A stretch of DNA of 44,025 nt from Parachlorella kessleri (Eukaryota; Chlorophyta; Trebouxiophyceae; Chlorellales; Chlorellaceae), in contig BBXU01002905.1 of assembly GCA_001598975.1 (NCBI GenBank), forward strand, positions 1-44,025, given 5' to 3'. The first letter of the stretch is position 1; every line of letters begins with the position of its first letter. Of this stretch, positions 34,384-44,025 are shown one piece after another. The notes under the pieces are model-generated. The model was not told the origin of the DNA and made no database searches. It saw only the letters and a list, made by a program, of their open reading frames with translations. A program made the translations under genes and the position numbers.

Positions 34384-37300
34384 ATGACGCTAGTGGCTGG
34401 GTCCTACGAGCGCTTCCTGTTCGGCTACAGCTACACCGCTGCTCGAGAGGCAAGCTCCCCCGGTTGCCTCAGCTGCATAGGGCTGGATCGACCGTTAAGC
34501 CCTGTCCTACCTCTCTGCGAAAGCCCCCGGTTGCCTGCCCCCAAGCTGAGCCAGGCCCATGCACCGCAAGGCTGGGCAGTAACCTGCCAACAGGGAGGCC
34601 AGGCTTTGGGCCCTGGGTGGGCTGACGAAGTGTTTGACTAACGCTAACCAAGGAGCAGTGCTATTCCTTTCTGCAGGGCAGCCCCGCCCAACTTACCAGG
34701 CGCTTTACCCACGCCGCGCACAAGGGTGTAGTGAAATGCTTAGCAGCAGCGGGGCAGTATGTGGCGTCAGGTGGCGCCGATGACCTTATACACCTCTATG
34801 ACCTGAAGAACGACAAAGACCTGAGCTTTTTGATGAATCCTGGGGAGGGGGCTATCACCGCCCTGGAGTTTTTCGTGCCAGAGGGGGCCTACAGCCCCAC
34901 GCACCTCTTGTCGGGTGCGCTCTCACTCACTCATGTACGGCTTAGTCTGCTAGATAGCAAGTATCAGCTGCTGTCAGGTGCACCTGGGCAGACCATTCGG
35001 TGGATTGTGAAGAGCGAGGTGCTGCAGCTGGTGGTCATGCAGAATGTTCTGGCATTCCGATGCGCAGCTCAAGTGTATGCCGCCTGCCAGCAGTGCTGCC
35101 TACAAGGCCCTGCATTGGGCACCAGGGTGTTGCTTTGCTGACAACAGCGTTGCGTGTGGGGTGTGGGGCGGGGAAGGGGGGGGGGGGGGGGGGGTTTCAA
35201 ACAACAGTTGGCGAAGCACACCCTAATCCACGAGCTTCCAGCGCCCGCTTCGGTGTGGGGTGTCGCGTTTGTCAGGGTTTGACCAGCGGCCCACTTTGAA
35301 AGCGGGGTTCGAAACAGGTGCCATGGAAGTCCTGCCTGCTGCAGGCTCTGCCGATGGCAGCGTCAGCGTGTGGAGTGTGGGTGGCGGGTGGGAGTGCATG
35401 AAGACCATGAAGGGGCACAGGAAGGATGTGAACTCCCTCAGCGTACACAGCAGCGGGGCGCTGGCGCTGTCCTGCTCCAGGTGGGTGACTGACTGCTGGC
35501 TTGTCGATGCTGGTGTTGGGGCGTGCACAGAGGCGGGAGCGTGCTTCGCTGTGCTAGGCGGCTCCTGCAGACGCTCTGTCATTTGTGTGCACACAACAAG
35601 AGCAACCGGGCAGCGGTGGGTGCGCTGGAATGCAAATGGGGTACAGTTGCTGGGGAGCGAGAGTGCCTGTGAGGAGCTCAAGCATGAAGCAGGCAGTTGC
35701 AGTGCCCATTGGCTCTCATTGGGCATTGAGTGGGCGTATGGAAGCAATCAGTAGCTACTGCAGCCTCTCACTTGCATGGGCAGTGTGACCTAAGACAGGC
35801 AGTGACTGAGCGCATGGTCAAGGCAGCCCCCTCCTCATTTCTACCAAAGAGCCCACCCCCACTCCCCAGGTGTCTTACCCTACCCAGCGACTGTACGATC
35901 GTGCACTGCTCCGTCGCTGAAGCTTGCACCCAGCTGACTGTCCACCTGTAGGGACGGCACGCTGTGCATGTGGGATCTGGTCAAGGGCCGGTCCACCTTC
36001 ACCACCAAGCTGGACAGCGAGGCAGATGGTGTGAAGTTTGCCCCGGGAGGGGCCACCTATGCCCTCATGTGCGGCTCACAAGTGACCCTGCATGCAGTCG
36101 GCGGAGCCCAAGGTGAGCTGGAGAGGTCTGTTAAGCTGTCCTGGCGTTTGGCTGCCCTGAAATTAGTCAGGTTGGCATCGAAGCTGATGCTTTTGGCCTG
36201 TTTGGCTCCGTTAAGGGTTGTGGTAATAGGTCGTAGTGGCATCTGGGCTTGCTGCCGCCTGGGGCTGCTGTCGCCTGCAGGCGCTGGGAACAGAGGAGGA
36301 GGAGGGTGAACAGGACTGACAGGGCTGGGTGCAATTGTGCTCGAGCCTTACAAGGTCTATTGTTGAAATGGTCAACTGCTGCTTGCAGGCTTGGTGGGGG
36401 AGCTGCCACATCCTCGCAGAGTCCTGTGTATGGAGTTCTCTGAAGATGGATCTCACCTGCTGACGGGCGCTGAGGATGGAAGCCTGCGAGCCTGGAGTTG
36501 TAAGGCAAGTCCTAGGCTGCCTTGTCCTCGTGGCCGTGGTTGGCCTCTTGGTATGGGGGTCCAATAGCTGTGTGGAGCGGTAGACTGTCAACAGCGTGCG
36601 GTGGCAGTCGTGTGTGTGCACTGTGTGGGCAGGGACGAGGTTGAGCCTGCTTGTTTGCTGCTGGCAGCAAGGTGGTCGGAGTGTGTTGGCAAGGAGTGCT
36701 TCAAATAGCCTGGCATGCTGGCGGCATTGGCCCCTGCTGTACCCAGTGTTTCTGGTCGCAGATATCACGCCTGTAAGCTTGACCAGCACACGTGACTGTC
36801 CGTGTGTTAGGACACATCTCCTGCAGGGTTCTTTGTTACCAGACTGCCGCGCTTGCACTTGTGCAGACATCTGAGGAGGTGCTGTGTGTGCCTCGAGCAC
36901 ACTCAACCCGGACTAGGGCGCTAGCTTTGCCTTCCGTCGGCCCCTCAGCTGCTGCTTCACTTACCCCTGCTGGCCTTCCTTGCTTGGTGGCATCAGCCTC
37001 CTCAGATGGGGTCATCAAGCTCTGGAAGCTGTCTAGCTCCCCGGTAGTAGAGCATGCTGCCAGTGCAGCCAGTATCAACGCAGCATGCATAGCAGAGGCA
37101 GCCACCTCAGCCCGCCTGACCACGCTGTGCGCTGTGGACCCCCCAGCGGTCATAGCGCAGCGTCTCAAGGAGTCACGAGGGCAGCAGCAGCAGCAGCAGC
37201 AGCTTGCCTCCGGGGCTCGAAGTGGGGTCAGGGCTGTAGCAGCCAGTGGTGCTGGCAGCAGTGGGAAAGCTCCACAGGCGGCAGCTGCACAGGTGGCGCC

Positions 37301-38184
37301 AGCTGCAAGAGCAGCTGGCGAGCGAGACAGAGCGGCCGCCAAGCGCAACAAGAGGCGTGGGCCAGCAGAGCAGCCGCAAGAGGAGCACAAAGGGCTCAGA
37401 GAGTCATCAAGGTGGGTGGCCTGCAACGCTGTGTGTAGTCACCAAGAGTGTGCAAAGGGGCTAGTTGGTCTCAATAGTAGTGGTGGCATGGTGCGATGTG
37501 TAGGATGGTTCTTCGGGTCTATACGTGTGACGTGCAAAGCGTTGTGCTTTGGCTCGCCATGAAGGTGGTGGCGAGCTCTTTTGGTGGGGTTTGAGCCGCA
37601 TATCTGATAATGGTTTGGGGGTTGGCTGCATGGGGGCTGCCATCGCCCCTCTGCTTCTGTGCAGCCTGGGAGTGGTCATGGCCGTGACTGTTGGATGTTT
37701 GACTAGCTCAACTAAGAGTGTGTGGCAGCCAGGTCAGATTCCCCGCGCTCTACTTTGCAGGAATTTGGAAGCACAGCCGGAGCCACAACTTGAGCAAGGA
37801 AGGCGGGAGCAGGAACCAGCAGACCGCCGAGATCGACCGCTGAAGAGAGTAAAAACAGCGGCTCCAGCTAAGGGCAGCGGACCAGCGCAGGGCAGTCCTG
37901 GCGGGGCGGCAGTTGGCATTGTACAGCCGGTAGGCAAAGCAGGCAAGACGCAACCTCCAGAGCCGCAGGGGACTGCTCACAATGGTGTCGTGGACTTCAT
38001 GGATGGCAAGGACTGGCAGAAGGCGCGGCAGAAGCTCAAGAAGAGCAAAAAGAAGCAGCAGCAGCAGCAGGCGCAGGGGAAGCAGGGGCAGCGGGCCAAG
38101 GGTAAGCAGCACCCGCCGCAGTCTGGTATCCTGGGCCAAGCCCCCAAGAGGAGCAGCCAGATGGCAACTCAGGGGTACAGCTAA
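34384..38184 (+). CDS. MAK11: WD40 protein PAK1IP1/MAK11, 60S ribosome biogenesis factor
   Basis: Seven exons (34384-34449, 34677-34914, 35345-35480, 35952-36112, 36389-36504, 36867-37411, 37761-38184) encode about 561 residues. The N-terminus TLVAGSYERFLFGYSY and the blades VASGGADDLIHLYDL, SADGSVSVW, LSVHSSGALALS, DGTLCMWDLVKGRS, LTGAEDGSLRAW and VASASSDGVIKLWKL follow human PAK1IP1 blade by blade, including the post-barrel NARLTTL-like segment. Yeast Mak11 acts in the nucleus/nucleolus in 60S assembly. After the propeller there is a 240-residue Gln/Ala/Lys-rich tail with basic clusters (KRNKRRG, KLKKSKKK), longer than in animals. Two introns are GC-AG: 34450-34676 (GAG|GCAAGC) and 36505-36866 (AAG|GCAAGT). 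Both are needed to keep phase; the second sits inside conserved sequence. Confidence 0.92.
35176..35194 (+). repeat. G19 homopolymer in MAK11 intron 2
   Basis: An uninterrupted run of 19 G follows GGGGCGGGGAA in the 430-nt intron. It could form a G-quadruplex on the coding strand or RNA, and its length is liable to sequencing error. Confidence 0.85.
36308..36350 (+). repeat. Half copy of the dispersed short repeat in MAK11 intron 4
   Basis: GAACAGGACTGACAGGGCTG with the following TGC-rich block matches the central part of the element at 16519-16602. The 5' GGTGGCAGG block is missing. Confidence 0.55.
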
Positions 38185-38201
38185 CTGACTTTGGGACTTC
38201 C

Positions 38202-38206
38202 TGTAA
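38202..38206 (+). terminator. TGTAA polyadenylation signal of MAK11
   Basis: TGTAA starts 18 nt after the MAK11 stop. If used, the 3' UTR is unusually short. No other plus-strand TGTAA was found before 38741. Confidence 0.4.
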
Positions 38207-38741
38207 GCCCTGGTCAGCGGCACTTAGGCAGCTAGTGATTTGGGAACTTGGGTGAGTGTACGGCCTGTTGGCCTCTCTCATAGTCTCAGGGTAAACATGC
38301 CAGTGCGGCAGTGTACTGCCAATGCTGGTGTGCCATCAGCAGTGACAGCAGGGCAGCCTTTGTGCTGGTTTTGTGGGTCCTGCAGCTGTGCAGCCCAGGC
38401 CTTTTTAGAATGCAAGGAAAGCAGCTGACCTGAGACCACCATCGAGACACCTTGGCACATAGACTGCACTTTGAAGCTTGAATGAAAGCGGCAGTGGACT
38501 CTCGGCTCAACACAGGGTCATGTCATTGGCCCCACTTGGGGGGACTCACGGCAGCATGGTCAGGTGTCGGTGCACTCTTAGACTAGCCTAGCCTAGACAG
38601 GGTCATTGCAGGTTAGTACACTGTACAAGGGAGAGAGAAAAGAAGATTGCAAGAGGCTTTTTTGCACCTGCGTTGGGGGAAAGAAAATAAAGACGAGAGG
38701 AAGATCCACTGGTGCCGTCCATAGGCTAGCTCACCGCAATG
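38207..38741. other. Convergent intergenic region with a 70-nt repeat
   Basis: This lies between the 3' ends of MAK11 and the EGF gene. It contains a copy of the 70-nt repeat at 38526-38598 and an AATAAA-containing A-rich stretch near 38680. No exon is supported and no minus-strand TGTAA is seen for the EGF gene. Confidence 0.4.
38526..38598 (+). repeat. 70-nt repeat, copy 2 (downstream of MAK11)
   Basis: It is nearly identical to 2842-2910, including the CACGGCAGCATGGTCAGGTG block and a tandem CTAGC/CTAGA end. It has no open frame across it. Confidence 0.8.
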
Positions 38742-41700
38742 TCAAGCCACAGTGAGGCCCACAATGGTCGAAGACAGGGTCTCATCATCTGTGCTGGCCA
38801 AATTGCGGCCAAAGCGCACATCGTCCTCAACAATGGCAGTTAGCTCCCCGACTTCGCCGCTGTTGTTCAGAAGCTGGGTGTGCTTTGGCAGCAGTTTCTC
38901 CATGGGATAGGTGGACCCTGCAAGCAAAGCTCGCACCACTTGTCGGCCTGCGCTGCTCTATGTGCCGGGGTGGGCAATGATATGGATGGAACCACGACGT
39001 TGGCAACCGCTACACATCCAAACATGCTTGCAACTCGTTACTCGCCTCACAAAACAGACCACACTTGCTACCCCGCTGTCAGGGGATTGCTGAAAGCAGC
39101 CTGACCATGTGATGTACACAGGTTTGCTGCTGAGTCCAAGGGGTTTGCGGTCTTACCAAGGATGCCGGTCACGGGTGGCAGGAGCGGCTTGAGGAGGTGG
39201 ATGTCGGTGTTCAACCTGCAGTGTGATGCGCATGCACGCATCTGTGGCTGCCACTGGCTACCACCCAGGCTGACCGTACTCCTGCGGGCCCCGCTGCAAC
39301 ATGCCAAGCTGTTTATTATCATGCCAGGGCTACATGAGTGCCAGCCGCAACACTCCCCACGGTCTACAGATGTGTTCCACGGAGAGATTTATGGGGTGGC
39401 TGTGCCCAGTTTAGGCACGCGGTGTGGTGCAGGCGGCTCATTTGAAGTCATGTGATGACGCAGGGTCAGTCGACGCCACCCAGGTGCACCTGCCAGACAG
39501 ATTCCTTCTGCCACTCACCAGGTATAGGGCGCAGCCCAGTCCTCAATGCCGGGGTGTGCCTGGGCCTGCTCGTAGCCAGAGATTTGGTGCACGACAATTT
39601 CAAAGGTAGAGGTGACGATGTTGCAGCCTAGCCCCTGGTAGGGTTGCTGCCCAGCCTCAACTGCAGGCAGCAAAATTTGGTAAAAAAAAACAAAGTACTG
39701 TGACTAGCAGGGGAGGCGAGGTGTGGGAGTCTGTCACATGGTACCCCTCATCACGACAGGTATCAGCATACAGCCCGGGATCACCGCTCGACACAGCTTG
39801 GCTGGAGACTGTATAAGCTGCTGTTGGCCTGTGCTCGACACGCAACCCACCGTACGGCATGCAAGGGTCGTCAGCATTGGCCATGCCTGCTGATCACGCA
39901 AGCTCTTCTGCAAGCAACATGCCATTAGCTTGCGGCGCAGGTAACTTACTAAGGCTGGCTGACACTTCAGTCAGGTTGACGGTGGGTCGGCTTCTTGAAA
40001 GAGTGACCACATCTTTCGGACTGTGGCCATAGGTGACAGTCACTGCAGGTCAGGTGCAATACAGGTGACAAGAAGGGTTAGGGGCACTTTAGCGGGTGCC
40101 AGCTGCGTCACTTAGCAAGCCGCGTCTAGGGAGCTGGTGAGCACTCCATTTGCAGGGTTGAAGTGGTAACACCTGCTTGCATCGTTCGCATGGCCACGAC
40201 GGCAGGCTAGGAGCTAATACTAGCACATCTGCAGTGCAAACTCGAGTTGAGCCCACACCTTCCAAGTTGCTTGTGTTTGGGAAGATGTAGGGAAGGGCGC
40301 AGGCCACCATGTCCCCTGCACACACGGCAGCAAGGAAAAACGGAAATTATTACTGGCCATCTGCACAAGATGCGCATATGGCAACTTGCATGAAAAAATG
40401 AGATGCCCGCTTGTCTGACCCCAGGGGTCTCCGTGTCTCTCAACGATAGGAGGGTGCACAGAGTCTCCGGCAAGAAACTCAAGGGAGGAGTTGGAACAAC
40501 CACAGCAAGGCAGACTTTTATGTGGAAGGGAGAAAGACTGGTCAGCGATAGATAGCGGGATGGCTGTGCAGGGTTGTCCCTAGTGCTGGCCTGGAGGTTG
40601 CTGACTAGCTCAACATTGCTGCTTTAGAGACACCACACACCACGCACCGTCGGGCGTGAGGACACGGACAGAGGTAGTCCATGAGTGTGATTGCTGACCC
40701 CCGGATCCGGAGTCACCACTGGCACTGGAGAAGGTGGCATGCACCTGCGCAAAAGCAAACAATAGCTATCATGTTGAGGGCGTGCGGGAAAGGCAGGTGT
40801 TTCCGGGATTGCTTGGAAGTTCGTTCCCTCCATGCCAGCCCTGTACAAGCATGCGGAGCTGGCGTGTTTCAACATGCAAGAGCGTCGCAAACAATATTCC
40901 TATAATGCTGCATGACAGCACCTCTGTTTCATACCCAGCAATGCCCACCTTCAGCCCGTCACCGTTCTCTACCAAGGCGAAGTCACCAACGTAGTCAAAG
41001 TGGAACACGCTTCCATCGAAGCCGCGGATGAGTGGATCATTCTGGATTCCGCTGCCCAGCTACAAGGGGAAGCATGCGCGGCAAGCAAGTCAACATCTGC
41101 TGATTGCTCAGCTGGGAGGTCAGCATGAGCCAGCTCCAGCTGTGTGAGTGGACAGGGGCAGTGTGGCAAGGCCAGCAGGCACGACAACAATCTTGAAGTT
41201 TGCAGGGACAACTAACCTCCCTGCGTTCACAAGCTGCACACACGGCAGACAAGCAAATGCTTGAGCATGTATCAATCCTAATCCGCTTTCTCACGGACTA
41301 CACAGCTATGCTTTGCTTGCTCAACTGTGCCACCTGGACAGCTCACCTCACAATTGACACCGTTGTAGCCAGTTCCGCTGCAGTCGCAGTAGTAGCTGCC
41401 ATCATTTCCTGAACTGCACCGGCCGTTGTGCTGGCAAGGGGTGGGGTTGCAGGGGTCGAGGATCTGCGGCAATTGCTAGAACACCTGCCAAATGGAGCAG
41501 CTTGTGGGGGTCCGAAATCTGTGGCTGAGAAGTAAGGCATGTGCTGTCAGCACCATGAAGTGAGTGTCAGAGCCAGCCACCAGGGTGGAAAAAACTCTAC
41601 ATTACATTATGTGGCACTCATCGAACACCCACGTCCCTTACCTCGGCCGAAACGTGTTTTTCGTGTTTCAGTTGAGCATGCTAGGGTTCCATACTAGATG

Positions 41701-43611
41701 TGCACCACTATGCCCCCTAACTGAGCAACACACTGGCTGAGGACTCTACCGTATATCTTGGTCTCGGCTTCAGTCCTCAAAACACCCACTCGCCTCGCAC
41801 TTTTGGCCAATGTAGCCAGTTCCGCCGCAGTTGCAGTAGTAGCTGCCATCATTTCCTGAACTGCACTGGCCGTTGTGCTTGCAAGGGTTGGGGTTGCAGG
41901 GGTCGAGGATCTGCGGCACCTATCGGTACACCTGCCTCAAGTGGTGAAATAGTATCAGGTGGGTGCAAAGCGCCATGGCCAGATCATCTGAGAAGTAAGT
42001 CATGCGCCGTCAGCGTCTTGGTGTGACCTATTAGGGAGCATTTAGAGAAGCCACCAGGGTAGCAACAGCTCTATCTTATGTAACCATGTAACCCTCATCG
42101 CACACCCACGTCCCTTATCTCGGCCAATACGTGTTTATCGTGTTTAGTTGAGCATAAGCTAGGGTTCCTTACTAGATGTGCACAACTCTACCCACCAACT
42201 GAGCAACACACTGCTGAGGACTCAGCTGTATACCTATACCTCGGCCACAAGCCTCAAAGTCACCCACTCGCCTCGCACTGTTGTCCAATGTAGCCAGTTC
42301 CGCCGCAGTTGCAGTAGTAGCTGCCATCACTTCCTGAACTGCACCGGCCGTTGTGCTTGCAAGGGTTGGGGTTGCAGGCGTCGAGGATCTGCAAAGTTTA
42401 CACGCTCTTGCCCGTTCAAGCACTTTGACAGTAGATCCGCCTGTGAGGGTGCCAGGACAATCACAGAAAAAACAAACACCAGCCTGAACACAGAGGATAT
42501 TAAGTGATGTCCACATGCCTGCATATACTTTGTGAGGTAGTTTGGTTCTGATCATCCCGTCATAGCCTTACAACAAGGCAAATAGAAGAAACGAAATGGG
42601 ACCTGGCTGGCCACGACCCTCACAAAACTGGCCTAGCCAACGAGTGGGGAGCAGTGCTCTGTTCCACCGTGCACACTCCTGGCTCGAGCACTGCATCCCC
42701 AAGTACAAGGGGCAGAGCCAAGCCCAGCCAGGGTGGCTACAGAAGCATGAGCACGGTGCGCTGAAGCTACACGAGCTGTTCAGAAGTTTCTAGCATGGGT
42801 GGCAGGTAGTGCAAAGAGGGAGTGAGAGTTGCTAGGCGAACAGGACTGGATGCAGAATGCGCCCGAGTCTTGCCTGACTTTCGAGCCAGTTATGCACTCA
42901 CCTCACACGTAGCCCCGATATAGCCGGTAAAACCACAGTAGCAGTAAAACTGATTACCAGCAGAGGTGCAGAGACCATTGTGCTTGCAAGGGTTGGGGGA
43001 GCAGGGGTCCTGCGGCAAGGAAAAGAGATGCTGTTGGTATGATCAGACATGCGGCAAGGTACTGATCACTTGCAGCAGCGCATGCAAATAGCGCTGGCTA
43101 CTAACCCAAACACCTGAAGCACAGTGAAATGCGGGTGGCAGCCCTTAGGGCCTGCATAAAGCGGGTTTCAACTAGACTTCACATACAAACTGTGCCCACA
43201 TGAGGACTAATATGAAGCACACTTGCGAGTTATCTTGCAGCTACTGATCCCAGCACTACTGCTCTGCACGTGCTGGCGCCTTGCAACTACCCGTAACAAT
43301 ATTTGTCAACTGCGTTTTTGCATGGCTTTGACAGCAAAATCATGTGAAGGGGACTAAGGACGTCAGCTGGTGTCCCTGCCATGGCACATTACTCGCCAGC
43401 GCCAGACAGCCTGCTGGCTACACAAAACCATACATGGCAAGGCTAACTTGCCGCTGCCAACATGTCCAGGATGCATAAAAGGTTGGACAACTAGTGTCGG
43501 GGGCCCAAGGAGGAACGGGGGTCCAATTGCAAGCAGCATCACCTGGCCCTGTGTGACACCCAGCACTACTGCTAGGAATGCCAGCTGGAGGGGGAGACTT
43601 GGGGTGCCCAT
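38742..43611 (-). CDS. Secreted protein with four EGF-like repeats and a vWD/root-cap-like domain
   Basis: Twelve exons on the minus strand (43611-43543, 43009-42902, 42388-42272, 41910-41794, 41463-41347, 41059-40949, 40744-40648, 40315-40259, 40042-39950, 39660-39519, 39215-39157, 38917-38742) encode 420 residues. Exon 1 is a signal peptide (LPLQLAFLAVVLGVTQG). Exons 2-5 are each one six-Cys EGF-like repeat, all phase 0 (CNPNPCKHNGRCSSG, then YYCNCGGTGYIGQQCE). Then NDPLIRGFDGSVFHFDYVGD resembles the start of vWD or plant root-cap domains, and PPVTGILGSTYPMEK resembles the VxGVLGxTY motif of the root-cap/LEA group. No membrane anchor follows, so an extracellular or wall role is inferred. 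EGF repeats 2 and 3 use GC donors (GAG|GCGAGT). A tandem exon-plus-intron duplication made these two repeats. Confidence 0.82.
41500..41910 (-). repeat. Tandem EGF exon-plus-intron duplication, unit 1
   Basis: The exon at 41794-41910 and the downstream intron to about 41500 match the unit 478 nt away at 41978-42388. Shared intron blocks include CACCCACGTCCCTTA, TAGGGTTCC and CTGAGCAACACACTG on the plus strand, as well as the GC donor. Confidence 0.8.
41978..42388 (-). repeat. Tandem EGF exon-plus-intron duplication, unit 2
   Basis: This is the partner of 41500-41910, offset 478 nt. The exon differs at only a few codons (for example CNPNPCKHNGR versus CNPNPCKHNGQ), so the duplication looks recent. 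Confidence 0.8.
42797..42878 (+). repeat. Dispersed short repeat, copy in EGF-gene intron 2
   Basis: Close match to 16519-16602 over GGGTGGCAGGTAGTGCAAA, GAGTGAGAGTTG, CTGGATGCAGAATG and GAGTCTTGCCTGA, with a short difference in the middle. Confidence 0.75.
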
Positions 43612-44025
43612 GGTTTTAGCAGTCCTGCATGGCCAGAACCCATGTTGCTCAAAAGTTTGATTCTTGGTAAGTATGTTGCCCGGAGCACTACGAAACTTCA
43701 CGAGGGACAATTGAGGTGTCGGTGAGCAACAAAGTCATGAGAAACTGTTCGCCTGGTTCCAGGTATTGCACCGCCCTGCTCCTCCTCCACCGGGGTACCA
43801 CCACCCTAAGAGTTGACTGCCAACGGCAGCCAAATGGCTGATTGCAATGGAGGAGGGGAGCCAATTGGTTAATGCAGTGGACGAGGGGAGAAGGATAGGC
43901 GGCGTGGGCTTGTGGATCGACTGTTGTTGAGGTCGTTCGTAGACATTAGGGTACATCTTTTTTCAAGCTGGGTACCCCCTAGTCAAAAAGGACCCATTTT
44001 CAGAAGGGGTGGGTAGGTCCCCCCC
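43612..44025 (-). promoter_or_regulatory. Putative promoter region of the EGF-domain gene
   Basis: This lies upstream of the minus-strand start at 43611. It contains CCAATTGG near 43860, a palindrome including a CCAAT box about 250 nt upstream, and an imperfect direct repeat ending GAGGGGAG on both sides. The assignment is from position only. Confidence 0.35.

Noticed and set aside
36211..36906. 231-codon open frame on the minus strand
   Set aside because: Antisense to MAK11 exons and introns, including a dispersed repeat; no family resemblance.
38680..38690. AATAAA in an A-rich stretch after MAK11
   Set aside because: Chlamydomonadalean genes use TGTAA; one AATAAA in A-rich DNA is not evidence of a poly(A) site.

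Overview
The window looks like nuclear DNA of a green alga (Chlorophyta), most likely a chlamydomonadalean chlorophyte; I cannot name the species. The reasons are a GC-rich genome with many short phase-consistent exons, introns of about 150-1000 nt, the TGTAA polyadenylation motif downstream of several stop codons (typical of Chlamydomonadales), and protein families that pair best with plant or algal versions. No bacterial operons, CRISPR arrays, rRNA, or convincing tRNA genes are visible. Gene models were built by hand: translated exons were joined at GT-AG or GC-AG sites only where the reading-frame phase matched.

Layout. (1) 103-4079 (+): C-terminal part of a homeobox-DDT/RLT-like chromatin protein, cut by the left edge. 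(2) 4990-7698 (+): eIF3f, complete. (3) 8587-12614 (+): plant-type alpha/beta hydrolase with an organelle-like N-terminus. (4) 13808-16093 (-): an unrecognised 236-residue protein made of three tandem two-exon modules. (5) 18491-22067 (-): membrane-anchored START-domain protein, probably with a long 3' UTR reaching about 16786. (6) 22423-24165 (+): phosphatidylinositol synthase-like CDP-alcohol phosphatidyltransferase. (7) 24685-26946 (-): ribosomal protein eS21. (8) 26947-30292: 3.3 kb without a supportable gene, rich in repeats. (9) 30293-33437 (+): unrecognised secreted or type I membrane Cys-rich protein; its last exons are uncertain. (10) 34384-38184 (+): WD40 protein PAK1IP1/MAK11. (11) 38742-43611 (-): secreted protein with four EGF repeats and a vWD/root-cap-like domain, apparently complete.

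The genes do not form a pathway. Housekeeping functions (translation initiation, small-subunit protein, ribosome biogenesis, chromatin) lie beside lipid-related genes (START protein and PI synthase, which share a 355-nt divergent promoter region) and extracellular or surface proteins.

Most striking: about 7 of roughly 58 modelled introns start with GC instead of GT, spread over five genes and supported by phase and homology; the modular gene at 13808-16093; and the EGF gene, where a recent tandem exon-plus-intron duplication copied a GC donor. A small dispersed repeat family occurs in introns and intergenic DNA.
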